Assembly: GCF_030052815.1 (NCBI RefSeq) | Contig: NC_079496.1 | Location: 4,588,001-4,652,000, forward strand | DNA: 64,000 nucleotides | Direction: 5' to 3' | Origin: Hevea brasiliensis | Taxonomy: Eukaryota > Streptophyta > Magnoliopsida > Malpighiales > Euphorbiaceae | Shown here: in pieces, positions 1 through 11,592 of the stretch | Position numbering within the stretch: the first letter of the stretch is position 1 | Layout of the letters: each line of letters opens with the position of its first letter | Program-made: the position numbers and the translations under genes | The notes under the pieces: generated by a model | Told to the model about the DNA's origin: nothing | Seen by the model: only the letters and a program-made list of their open reading frames with translations | Database searches by the model: none

Positions 1-3000
1 GAAAGAAAGTGCTGATAAAAAGAAAGCAAATATTGTTGAAAATAAGCCACCTATTTCAGAAATTATTGCCATGGTTTCTAAACTTAATATCAGTATGGTA
101 ACAGAATACAATATAGCAATAATTGAGAAATCATCTGATTGGTGGTATGATTCTGGTGCTACTATTCATGTCTATAATAACAAAAATCTATTTAAAAATT
201 ATAAAATTGCAGCAAAAGATGAAAAAGTTCTGATGGGAAATCAAGACACAGCCAGAGTTCTTGGAAAATGAACTATTGAACTTCAATTCACTTTTGGAAA
301 GAAGTTAATTTTAACAAAATGTTTTTCATGTTTCGGATGTGAGAAAGAGTATGATTTCTACAAATTTATTATGTAATAAGGGTTTAAAGGCTGTCATAGA
401 AGCAGAAAAAGTTATTTTCTCTTTAAATGGTATATTTGTTGGACAGAGATTTTCATGTGATGGAATGTTCAAATTAAGTATTAATAAAGTAGATGTTCTA
501 TTTATATGCTTAAGTCTTCTTTTTAATTTATGGAATGCTCGTTTATCACATGTTAATTTTCAGTCAATTAAATATATGTCTAAGTATGGATTGATTCCTA
601 GTATTAATAAAAAATCTAAAAAATGTGAAATATGCATACAATTAAAGATGACTAAGAAACCTTTTCCAAAAAATGAAAGAACAACAGAATTGCTTGAACT
701 TATACATTCTGATATTTGTGAATTAAATGGTCATTTAACTAGAGGAGGTAATAGATATTTTATTACTTTTATAGATGATCATTTTAGATTTACTCATATT
801 TATTTAATAAGAACAAAAGATCAAGCTTTTGACATGTTTAAAAATTATAAAGTCTTGGTAGAAAATCAATTAGAAAAGAAGATTAAAATCTTGTGTAGTG
901 ATAGAGGAGGTGAATACTTTCCAAATGAATTTTCTATTTTTTATGCAGAAAATGGTTTGATTCATCAAACAAGTGCTCCTTATACCCCACAATAAAATGG
1001 TCTAGTTGAAAGGAAAAATAGAATATTGGTAGATATAATTAATGCTATGCTTATGCATGCAAAATTACTAATGAATCTATGAGGAGAAATATCATTAATA
1101 GCTTGCCATGTGCATAACATAATACTTTCAAAGAAGTTTAGAGTCTCTCCATATAAAATATGGAAATGAAGGAAGCCTAACTTAAATTATTTAAGGGTAT
1201 GGGGTTGTATAGCCTATTACAGAGTTTCAGATTCTAAAAGAATCAAGTTAGGACCTAGAGCTCTTAAAAGTATTTTTGTGGGATATGCTAAAAATTTAAA
1301 AGCATATAGATTATTGGATTTAGATTCTAATGTAATTATAGAATCTAGAGATGTTGAATTTTTAGAATCAAAGTTTTTTGGCGATACAAATATCAATTCA
1401 CGCTCAAATACAGAAAGCACTAATCGTACATTAAATCAAGATGTCAATTTGAATTATAGTTTTTTTTTTCAAATAATAAATGAAAAGAAATTGATTCTTC
1501 TATTGAATCTAAAAGAAGTCAAAGAGTTCAGAAAGAAAAGAATTTAGATTCTGATTTTATTTCTTCACAAGCAATAATCTTTCTAGTTGAAGGTAGTAGA
1601 GATAAGGTATTAAATAAAATACCTATTATCTTAAATATGGAAGAATTCTGCTTTTTGAAAAGAAGCAATAAATGACGAAATGGATTCTCTGTTATCAAAT
1701 GGTACATCAGTATTAGTATATTTACCTTCTGGTTCTAAACCTATTGGATGTAAATGGGTATTTAGGAGAAAATATAATATCAATGGTTCTCTACAAACTT
1801 TCAAAGCTAGGCTATTTGCAAAAGGTTTTAAACAAAAAATAGGAGTTGATTATTTTAATACATATGCTCCTATGACAAGAATTACTTCAATAAGAGTGTT
1901 ATTTGCATTAGCATCAATTTATAATTTATTTGTTCATCAAATGGATGATAAAACTGCATTCTTAAATGGTGATCTTGATGAAGAAGTATATATGGAGCAA
2001 CTTGAAGGGTTTGTATTTCCTGGAAATGAAAAGAAAGTTTACAAATTAGTAAAATCATTGTATGGTTTGAAGCAAGCCCAGAAACAATGGCATGAAAAGT
2101 TTGATAATGTGATATTATCACATGGTTTTAAACATAATGGAGCAGATAAATGTATTTATTCTAAATTTACAAAAGATTATAGTGTAATAGTGTGTCTTTA
2201 TGTAGATATCATGCTAATAATAGGAACTAACATACAAGGTGTGAATGATATTAAGAAGTATTTAGCTTCTCAATTTAAAATGAAAGACATAAGAGAAGTG
2301 GATACTATCTTAGGTATCAAAATTAAAAAAACATAGTGGAGGTTTTGCTTTGAGTCAATCTCATTATATTGATAAGATTCTGCCCAAATATAATCATTTG
2401 TATATTAAATAAGCTAATACTCCTTTTGATGTTTCTAACAAATTAGTTGAAAATTTAAGAAGATCGATAAGTCAATTAGATTATGCTAGTGCAATTGGTA
2501 GTTTGATGTATGCTGTGCATTGTATTAGGTCAGATATTGCTTTTGCTGTTTGTAAACTTTCAAGATATACTCATAACCCTAGCGCTGATCATTGGAGAGC
2601 TGTTGGAAGAGTTCTTGGTTATCTTAAAAGGACAAAGTCTTTTGCCTTATTTTACAATAAGTTTCCTTCAGTACTTTAGGGTTATAGTGATGCCAGTTGG
2701 GTAACTAGTATTAATGATAATAAGTCTACAACTTGTTGGATATTCACTTTAGGTGGAGGAGCTATCTCATGAGCTTCTAAGAAACAAACATGCATCACCC
2801 ATTCCACAATGGAATATGAGTTTATTGCTTTAGCAGCATCAGGCAAAGAGGTATAATGGCTGAGAAATTTATTATTAGAAATAAAGTTATGGCCACAACC
2901 GATGCCAACAATCTCTTTGCACTGTGACAGTGAAGCTATTATGTCTAGAGCATTTAGCAAGATTTACAATGGCAAGTCTAGACATATTGCTTTAAGACAT

Positions 3001-3148
3001 AAGTATATTGGACAATTAATTTCTGATGGTATTATCACAGTTATATATATCAAATAAAAAAATAATCTTGCTGACCCATTAACCAAAGGGCTCCCAAGAG
3101 ATATGATTGGTAGCACTACATGTACGATGGGTCTAAAATTTTTCTAAC
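1..3148 (+). mobile_element. Ty1/copia retrotransposon, decayed gag-pol, left end outside window
   Basis: Copia-order domains can be read on the plus strand but in broken frames. The aspartic protease motif DSGA lies near 150. A GAG-pre-integrase zinc region (H..C..C) lies around 530-650, and the integrase core with HSD, FIDD and a DRGGEY motif at 690-990. Reverse transcriptase runs 1680-2336 (FLNGDL and KSLYGLKQ motifs), and RNase H 2680-3148 (YSDASW, the copia HSTMEYE-type motif, ADPLTKGL end). In-frame stops interrupt it, for example TAA at 993 where the family has PQQNG, and TGA/TAG codons in RNase H. The RT catalytic YVDD reads YVDI. The order protease-integrase-RT-RNase H is diagnostic of copia. 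It cannot encode a working polyprotein. The 5' LTR and most of gag are off the left edge. Confidence 0.95.
1680..2336 (+). pseudogene. copia reverse transcriptase domain, longest open remnant
   Basis: An open stretch of 218 codons begins in the typical copia linker region (WVFRRKYNINGS, then KARLFAKGF) and carries the RT palm motifs TAFLNGDLDEEVYM and KSLYGLKQAQKQWHEKF. The catalytic box reads LYVDIML instead of the family's YVDD, so one metal-binding aspartate is lost. It is the least damaged part of the element at 1-3148 and is not an independent gene. Confidence 0.9.
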
Positions 3149-4260
3149 TTGTCACTAGTAATGGGAACCTTACCTCTATTATTGCTAAGTAATTTTAAAG
3201 GTTTAAAAGGTAATAACAAGTTATAGTTTGTGACAGTTTGCGAGCATTAGAAATTTAAGTAGTGCTTAAGAAAAAGAGGTTGAGTATTTATTACTCTTAA
3301 TGACTAGGTTTGGTTTAGAATCAAGAAGTTTAAACTTCACCTATGTAAACATAAGAAGTGGTACTGCTTCTATCAAAGTTTGGATAATAATACTTTGTAA
3401 GTATTTATGAATTCAGGAGGCAGCACAATGCCATAATATGGTGCTAAAGCTCACGGTAAATGTGTTAAAGAAGTTGACAAGATTTATATGTATAATATTT
3501 TCGATCTTGTTAATATAGGAATTATCGTTTAATATTTAAATATAACCAATAATTTCGATAAGATTTTGAAATATTTATACTAATAATAGGTTTTAGTCGA
3601 AAGACACATTCTGTATGCATAAATCTTAATTCATGTTGATTGTGTTTATCACTAACTAAGTGAGGGATTATTATAAATAGTTAGTGATGTAAAAGTTGTC
3701 TCATATCAAAATAGTTATATCTGTTCATTAAAAGATATCAAAAGAAGCTATTCATTACTAATAATTGTATATTTTATAAGAGGTGTATATGAACTGATGT
3801 AATTATTCTATTTTAAGAGGTATAAGTGAACAAATATAATTTTTTCTAAGAGATATGAAATGCATCATTTTATCTATTATAAAAATTGCAAGTAAATGGA
3901 TATGATTATTATAATAGATATATGGTGAACTGTTATATCTGTTTAAAATATGTGTAAATACTTTATAAATAGCAGTAGTTTTTAAACAAAAATTATTATT
4001 ATCTTTTTCTCTTCTATCTCTTTTTTTCACTTCTACTAATAATCAATATTATTATTCTTTAATTCGTTGTTGGGAGAATTCTAGAATTATTGTCTAAAAT
4101 TCTAATTTGGCTTTATTATCTTAGGGGGATTTGCTCAAATTATCCGATAGCAATATAGTGGGGGCATAATTCCCTTAAAGAGAGTGACTACACAATCGAA
4201 GCCTATTGCTATTATTATTGTTATTTTTTTAACAATTTCTTCCTTCATAAATTTGTTAGT
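3149..4260 (+). repeat. 3' untranslated region and probable 3' LTR of the copia element
   Basis: This non-coding stretch directly follows the RNase H end (ADPLTKGL). It looks like a copia 3' tail and LTR, with an AT-rich body, a stretch near 4010-4040 rich in CTTTTT and TTCTACT, and a GGGGGCATAA-type segment near 4160. A TGTTAA at 3461 and a TTAACA near 4228 could be the inverted LTR ends, but the sequence before 3461 is not a convincing polypurine tract and there is no second LTR in the window to align. The boundaries are therefore unresolved. Confidence 0.5.
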
Positions 4261-5628
4261 ATTTTAATATAATATTGTTTTTGAAATTGAGGAAGGAGAA
4301 TAAAAAAAATATCAATGATGAGAGGTCCAATCCTCCACATGTTTAGACCGTAAGAGAAAAAATATTGAAAGAAAAATTATTTCATAAATAATAAAATTAT
4401 AATGTTACTCTAAATTGAGAAAGAAAAATTTATAAAATATAAAAATATATTTACAATTTTTTATATTTTTTTATATTTTCTCTTTATTTTAAAGAGAAAG
4501 TAGAAATAGATTAAAATTTTTATTTTTTCTTTCAATTTTTTCTTTTCTCTTTATTTTTTATCAATCTAAACATAAAATATGAAAAATAAAATTATTTTTT
4601 CTCAAATTTTTTTTCTATTTTTTCTATTTTAAATTCATTCTATCCAAACATAATGTAGAAATTTGAATTTCATTAATGATAAAATACTCTCTAATATTAA
4701 AAACAAAAATTTGTGAATATTCAGAGTTGTAATGGAATTACTGTCTTATTTTGCAAAGGTAAAGTACAACTCATGATTTGTTGATTTGATGGGCTTGGGA
4801 CCAATGTATTAGTGCCACGCAATAGCAATGCCAAACTAAAAAGCGGTGAGATTTGAATGCTAATCAGCCTAGAAAACGAGTAATTTATATCGTTACCAAT
4901 AATTCCATATAAAAATCGATTAATACAAATTCACTTTTATTTGTTGAAGTTCTCCACAGGGTCCATTGGTGATGGACACAATGCCACGTTTTCCATAACC
5001 TGCTTTTATTTTTTTTAATAATTCTTCACAATATAATATTACATGGCTCCTTAGATATTTTGGCTTGCATCAAAGATAATTTCAGGTTCCAGTCTGCAAA
5101 GCTGTCCTTTTCTGGTTGGCTGGGTGGGTGGGGGTGGGGTCATTGTCATTGCATATATGCATGCCTCAAGCAAGCAATGCATTTCTATTACTGAACTATA
5201 AATAAACAAATATTAGTTTAGACGCTTTTGTTTATCTGTCTCTTTTGCTTTTCTCAATTTATTCCACCAATGCCAGTGCTAGTGTTCTTGAAAAGCACTG
5301 ACTGATTTTCATCCCGTCTGGGTTGAAAAAAAAAAAATCCCAATTAAACTCAAAAATCCAATCCTGTGTTTGCTTTCTTCTTTGGCTTTAGATTTTTTGT
5401 TTCTATTTTAGAAAAGAAAGAATGAAAATGAAGTTCTCCAGCAAGGCATAATAATAGGTAGTAACTTTCCCAAAGGAGAAAGAACCAACAAGGAGAAAAA
5501 TATCTAATTTGCCACTTTGGCTTCCCTTTTGCATCATCAAGCACTCAGCCCTATTAGCCAATGCCCTTTTGCCTTGCAGGTAGAGAAGAAAAAGAAAAAG
5601 AACAAGAAAATAAAAAAATCTCATCAGC
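4261..5628. other. intergenic DNA upstream of the heat stress factor
   Basis: There is no gene here. AT-rich sequence to about 4700 is followed by unique-looking DNA. It contains a TATA-like CTATAAATA at about 5197 and a TTC-TT-GAA pair (5285-5292) that fits a minimal two-unit heat shock element about 340 bases before the likely core promoter. Short open frames on the minus strand (5350-5624) are low-complexity and have no recognisable product. Confidence 0.5.
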
Positions 5629-5638
5629 TATTTATAAC
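5629..5638 (+). promoter_or_regulatory. likely TATA box of the heat stress factor gene
   Basis: TATTTATAAC lies about 445 bases before the start codon and is followed by a pyrimidine-rich leader typical of a plant 5' UTR. A second TATA-like site near 5197 is further away. The choice of this site is an inference; no transcript data are available. Confidence 0.4.
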
Positions 5639-6082
5639 CAGATCATTCATTCCCCCTGCTTTTCTTTCATCTTAGCCTTTTTGTTTCTCATTTCCTCTTG
5701 TTTTGAATGTGTTGCTTGGTCTCCTTGTAGCATATCTCTCCCTCCAAGAATCTTTGCTTAGGCTTTGTTCTTTAACATTACTACTACTCTCCAGTTTTTA
5801 TGGATATCTTCTGTTCATGTTTCGGATCCATTCAAGATTAAAAGATAACTTTATCCAATCTCTCCGTTTCTACTTCACTTTTTCCATATTCAAACCAAGC
5901 ATTTACTCATAACTTCTCTTTCTTGATAATTCCATATTCAATCCCAAGCTGCATTTTTTGTTTTTAGGCCTTTTCACATATTATTCCACACATCTCTCTC
6001 CAAGAACAGTTTCCCATTATAAATAATCATAAAAGAAAAAAGAAACCTAACCCACATCGAATCTTACCCTCAGTTTCCAATC

Positions 6083-7623
6083 ATGAATCGTCTAGACCGA
6101 GAGAAGGAAGAGTATGCAGGAGCTAGTTCATCTTACTCAGGAATGGCATCTGCAGCTATTCCTCAACCAATGGAGGGACTTCATGACGCTGCTCCTCCCC
6201 CTTTTCTCACAAAAGCTTATGACATCGTGGAGGACATGACCACAAACCATATAGTTTCTTGGAGTAGAGGCAACAATAGCTTCGTTGTTTGGGATCCCCA
6301 GACCTTTGCCATGAGTCTTCTGCCCAGATACTTCAAGCACAATAATTTCTCGAGCTTTGTTAGGCAGCTTAACACATATGTAAGTATTCTTTTTATGATT
6401 TATAGATCTTTAATTCTGAATGAAAAACAATTACAAGTGGGTGAATATTGTTTTGATTAGTATTAGTGTAATATCATGTTGGTTTTATAGATGTGAATGC
6501 TCCCCATGTTCATGAAAGAGATAGAATATGTATTATTTATTCATATCTAAAAAAATAAAAAGAACTTTGTATTCTTTTCAGTTGAGATCTAGCTGGTCCC
6601 TTTTTCTGCTATCTTTGGCTAATGGACTCACTGAGGACATTTTGTTTGTTTGTTTGTTTTTGAGAGGATCGGAATATGCAGATCAAGATAGAGAATATAT
6701 AGATTAGTAACGCAATTATTTGGTTATTGCTCAAGCATCCACAGTGCTTGCACATTTAATTTGGTGGAACTTGTTTGATTTTTGATGCATCGTATTTTAT
6801 CCGTGCCTAGTTGTTGACAGTTCATATGAGAGATTCTAATCCAAAGATCAACTGAACTTAATATATCTTTTGTATTTGATTATGAGGAAAGAAATTTTGG
6901 TTTATGTAGGGGTTTAGAAAGGTTGATCCAGATAGTTGGGAATTTGCCAATGAAGGGTTTGTCAGAGGGCAAAAGCATCTTCTCAAGAATATACGAAGGA
7001 GAAAAAATCCACAACCTCAGGTTTTTAAGCAATCTCTAGACCCTTTTGTTGAAGTTGGAAGGTTTGGAATAGATGGAGAAGTCGATCGATTAAGGGGAGA
7101 CAAACAAGTTATAATGATGGAACTGGTGAAGCTTAGGCAGCAACAACAGAATACTAGAGCTTGTCTTCAATTAATGGAACACCGACTCAAAAGGACAGAG
7201 ACAAAACAGCAACAAATGATGGGTTTCTTGGCTAGAGCAATGCAGAATCCCAATTTTGTGCAACAACTAGTCCAACAAAAGGACAGAAGGAAGGAACTGG
7301 AAGAATCAATTAATAAAAAGAGAAGGCGGCCTATTGACCAAGGGCCTAGTAATGCTCAAGTTGGAGACTTTCATCATGGTGGAGGAGTGGAAACTTTTGT
7401 GAAGATTGAACCTCAGGAGTTTGGTGACCTTTCTGACTTTGAAGTTTCAGAACTGGACGCACTGGCAATGACCATGCAAGGAGTGAGTAGAAGCCAACAA
7501 AACATGGAGGAAGAATGTATAGAGAGAGGAGAGAAACATGTGGATAAAGGTAAAGACCTTGATAAGGGGTTCTGGGATGACTTATTGATTGAGGATATTG
7601 GGGAAGAAATGGATACCTATTAG
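6083..7623 (+). CDS. HSFA6B: heat stress transcription factor, class A, A6b type
   Basis: Two exons, 6083-6379 and 6910-7623, with a GT-AG intron after codon 99 (QLNTY), the conserved HSF intron position inside the DNA-binding domain. The product is 336 residues. It is a nuclear activator that binds heat shock elements. Visible parts: PQPMEGL leader then DNA-binding domain, about residues 38-132 ([21 protein letters not shown]); HR-A/B coiled coil, about 152-222, with the class A insertion; basic NLS NKKRRRP at 234-240; aromatic/acidic AHA motif FWDDLL at 320-325. The [16 protein letters not shown] motif fits A6/A7 members best, so A6b is preferred over A2. The C-terminal tail is odd: the frame ends ...EEMDTY, while the family's VDVLVEQL-type tail is readable just downstream in another frame (7635-7682). 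See findings. Confidence 0.94.
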
Positions 7624-7765
7624 GTGGTGTTGCTGAAGACGTAGATGTGTTGGTAGAGCAGCTCAGTTTGCCTGGGTCCTAGTCCATAGTAGAGAAACTG
7701 GAGTTATGCTGCTTCTTTTCCTGCCTGCTTCAGTGCTTTGAGCATGAAAGACTCTCACTTTAACT

Positions 7766-7804
<39 letters not shown>

Positions 7805-9622
7805 ATTTTGCCCCTTGGCTGCCAAAAGCCACATATATTAGATGGGTTGTTTTGGTAATTGACAGAAGACTGCCTCAGAATAAAAGCATAAAATGTGTGC
7901 TTGGAAACTAGATAAACAGCTTATATAATTTTCTGGAATTATTCATGTTGATATATAGTTGATCGTAGGTTCAGTTATATAACAAGATTACCAGAACATT
8001 CATTTACTGTCTCTAGTATCGTGTGATTGCCAGCAGTAAATAGGAAAGCATGTTGAGGTTTTATATAATTGTTTTTGAATATAATTAACCCCATGTTCAA
8101 TTTGTTACCTGATATATGTAGAGCACTACATCCAAAGTGTTAATATTGTTTGGTCATTTGATTACACATGCTAGCCAGTATTAATTCTTCGTGTTCTTAA
8201 AATCCGAACTCATTCTTGTTCTTGGAATAGCTAGCTTATCGTTGTTTTGCCCTTTATATGAGTACTATTCTTGTTCTTCAAATTCAAATATATGAGCTCT
8301 TTGAGCTAGAGGTGATATTGTGATTGCTTCATATGCATGAGTGAGCTTCATTTACTTTGTTATGATATGTACTCAAATCATTGCATTTTGGGATCATTTT
8401 GTCTTGAAACCAAGGCTGCACTGTCTGTCACTGAGACCCTGACCATGTTGTCCTTAATGCTGTTTCTTTGGTGCTCTACATGGTTCTAGAGTAAATACTA
8501 ATAATAATTTCCCATTTAATTTTTATGTCATGAAGTGGTGGGCTGGTGGTGTTCCCAAAATGATTAAAGCTTGAAATCTTTTACAGCATTCTGTAGAAAC
8601 TTCAGATCAGTCCTAGTCAGATCTGTGTTCTTTTTAATTACTCGTTACAAAATATTTTCCTGAACTTTATTTGATTAAAATATAGTGTCTATAATATATA
8701 TAATATAATGTTTTGACTCCCATCTATCCATTTATAAAGTAAGTTCCAAGTACTGCTCTTGTAGCGCAAGTTTTCTTTAATTTCTTTGTCTTCTTTCAAT
8801 CTCTCTCGCCCCTCAGGGTGAGATATATAATGCCATGCCATAGACATGCCTGCAACAACTAGCATGGAATTAAATTTTAATTTGTTTCTTTTTCCTCATT
8901 TAACAAGATATGGACTCTCTGTATTGGATCATGAAGAGATTTCAAACAAGAAAATTACCAAAGTTTAATGTCAAAAATAATCAGGATGTAATAAAAGGGC
9001 AGTCGTTTTTATTTTCTGGTACAGCAAAGGGACCAACAGCACAGTGACTTGTACTATTGTACATGTGCAGCTCTTAAAGAAAAGCATGGTAACACTTTTT
9101 TCTCTTTTTATGGGCACAAGAGCAGAAAGCTAAACCCTGAGCTTCCCTAACTTGGGGAATTTTTTTAGGTGTGCGCCTTCAGAATTGAGTTGGATCACAT
9201 TAAACATTTGCCTTTGTCTGCTGAAGAGACAGGGTTGCACATGCTGTGCATGAATTTGCTTTCACGTGTAAAGAACCAGCAAAGTATGGGGACAAGCTTA
9301 TTGCCAATTAAACTCAAATTGAGATTTTACCATTAATTGGTATGAAAAATTCATATGTAAAATAATTTTCTGGATTAATGAAAATTAATAAAATTTTGCT
9401 TATAAAAGAAAATGAACTCTAGTTCATGTTACTACCAGGCATATTCTGAAATGACAAACTTATGTGAACTTATATATAACCAGGGGATTGGTAGGTTGGG
9501 CTGGCTGGCTGGCCTGGAAAGCCCTTGGGGTTGGACTTGAATAAGCTCAAGGACACCTTATGTGCAATACGGTTTGAACAAAATGTATAAGTTCCTCAGC
9601 TGCAGGCCTTGAGCTATGGATG
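7624..9622. other. 3' region of the heat stress factor gene and intergenic DNA
   Basis: The first part is presumably 3' UTR and holds a (CT)n tract at about 7768-7799. An AATAAA-type signal lies near 7880. The rest shows no open frame or RNA gene that I recognise. Composition is ordinary AT-rich plant intergenic DNA. Confidence 0.5.
7768..7799 (+). repeat. (CT)n microsatellite in the likely 3' UTR
   Basis: This is an uninterrupted run of CT dinucleotides about 145 bases after the stop codon of the heat stress factor. It is likely length-polymorphic. No function is implied. Confidence 0.9.
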
Positions 9623-9932
9623 AAAACTATGTGCGATTTTTTTTATCTAAAAAAATAGGGCTTTCTAGATATGACAGTTATAGTCTCCTTAAGCTTAAAG
9701 CTCAGGGTCATCTGTTGACATTCTCAATTTAACCCAACCCAATATGGAGGATTTACCACAGAATTCAAAGTGAGGTCAAATGAGGCGAATTATTGGACAA
9801 CTCGCTGTCGTCTCCTATTGCACTCCTAAATATAAACAATATCTAATCAAATCGAGATGGAACAAGGCCATCTCACTAGGTTAATCACCCGATTATCATG
9901 CTCGGTGGTAAAAAAAAAAAACTATGTGCGAT
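9623..9932 (+). mobile_element. short retroposon with poly(A) tail and 15-bp target-site duplication
   Basis: AAAACTATGTGCGAT occurs at 9623-9637 and again at 9918-9932. Between them lie about 280 bases that end in an A-run (about 9910-9920). Perfect direct repeats of this length next to a poly(A) tail are the mark of LINE-machinery retroposition. I see no convincing tRNA-like A and B boxes at the left end, so it may be a SINE, a truncated LINE or a retroposed transcript. No coding sequence was recognised in it. Confidence 0.75.
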
Positions 9933-10235
9933 GAAGATGAGCTCTTATACACAGCATAAAATGGACGAGAATATCTCTATCAGGGGTAGGTTGAATTTGT
10001 TTGATCTTAAAACTAGTCAATGCTAAACTAGAACCAAGTCCACCACATTTCATTTCAATGACTTTATAAGACTTTTTGGCATCGTAAACGTTAAGTTTGA
10101 TGGGATTGTTTTTATTGAATTTTTAATTCTCCTCTATAGATGACAAATTCTAGCCTGCAATTTCTTTTCATTAACGTTAGTCTAAAACACTACTGTCTGA
10201 CCATCTTGGATTAATCAAATGACATCTTTGAAATA

Positions 10236-10475
10236 TCAGTTCCATTTTTGATAGATATACAATGGGATTACAATTTTTTTTTTTTTTTTTGAAATAATGG
10301 GTTTGTAGATTTTAAAGATAGCAAATTGTGCAAGAAATTGTTCATCCTTTGTCATATCAATTTCAATAGCAGAATTGCAAGACACAGAGAGATGTCCAAA
10401 TAGCCCACAGAGTGCCAAAACCAGGACCCCAGCATGGGCTAACCCTCTGAAGTCTATCTTCAACCACTCCTCCAT
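10236..10475 (-). other. unassigned 79-codon open frame
   Basis: Starting at 10475 on the minus strand, the frame opens with MEEWLKIDFRGLAHAG, followed by a hydrophobic stretch (VLVLALCGLFGHL) and a polar part (IEIDMTKDEQFLAQF). After about residue 60 it runs into a poly-lysine translation of an A-run, so the real coding part, if any, is shorter. The N-terminal part has protein-like composition unlike the surrounding AT-rich DNA. I do not recognise the family. It could be a small gene, a gene fragment or chance. Confidence 0.25.
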
Positions 10476-11548
10476 CTTAATCCTAACAGAGTATTATCCA
10501 CAATTCAGTAATTGAGTGATTGCATTATAAAATTATAAACTTAAATTTTATAAATTAATTTTTTAAAAATTTTTCAAAATACAAAAAATAAAAAAGTTAT
10601 CCAAAATCTTATCACTACCATTTTCCACCATTTAACTAAACATCTTAAGTCATAATTTTTAGAGCAAAAACATTATGCTCTTCCATTATCATCCCACCAG
10701 AGTAGGCAGGCAGGTGCTGATTTTTGCATAGAAGTCTGGTTAGGTGGAAGTGCACAAGGAAACTCAATAAGGGTTGAACTTGAAATGAATAATTTTTTTT
10801 TCCTTGTTTTGAAGGACATTGATTGAAATTGAAGAGGAAAATGGCAAGCGACTTACTTTCTATATTGGAGGAGGAACTACCATATTGAATATTTCTATAT
10901 TACAAATAAGAGAGAAAAATATAAAAAGTTTTATTGTAATTAGAAATATTTAAATATTTAAAAATATATCAATTACAAGGCAAGTCTTATAAAGTTTACT
11001 TTTTCATCCGATGTATCGCATATTTAAAAGACAACTTGCACTTCTAGACGCGTACAATACTTGATGGGAGATGGGTCAAAATGGAACCATTGATCTAAAA
11101 GTCAATGGTGTGGAAACCCACGGTGCACATTAATTTCGTGGCACGTCTACCACCGGATCAAAGTTTTTTCAGCGATTAAACTCTCCTAAGACGTTATTTT
11201 TCAGTAATAAAGATTAATGTAAAACCAAACAAGCTTATATTATAAGCTCTTCTAATAGTGAAAATAATAGTTAAAAAAAGAGTATAATTTTTTTTAATTT
11301 TTGTTAAAATTGGTAATTTAATTCTTAATTTTAATTTTAATTATTGAATTTTAATTTTATGGAATTATTTTATTTTATTTAAAAAAAAAAACAAAAGATA
11401 ATTTGTTTTAAGCAAATTTCCACGTGGCATCTTGCCGACGAAGCTAAGTACAGTTTTTGCAAATGACTATGAAACTGCGATTAATAGAGATACTTTACCC
11501 TCCATTTTCTATGAAAAGACTAAACCACCCCACTTCAGTCAATACTAC

Positions 11549-11550
<2 letters not shown>

Positions 11551-11590
<40 letters not shown>
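11551..11590 (+). repeat. (CT)n microsatellite
   Basis: About twenty CT units in intergenic DNA, followed by a T-rich run. The short plus-strand open frame crossing it reads poly(Ser-Leu) and is not a gene. Confidence 0.9.

Positions 11591-11592
<2 letters not shown>

Noticed and set aside
3461..4233. Exact copia LTR with TGTTAA...TTAACA ends
   Set aside because: No clear polypurine tract before it and no partner LTR in the window. Reported only as an approximate region.
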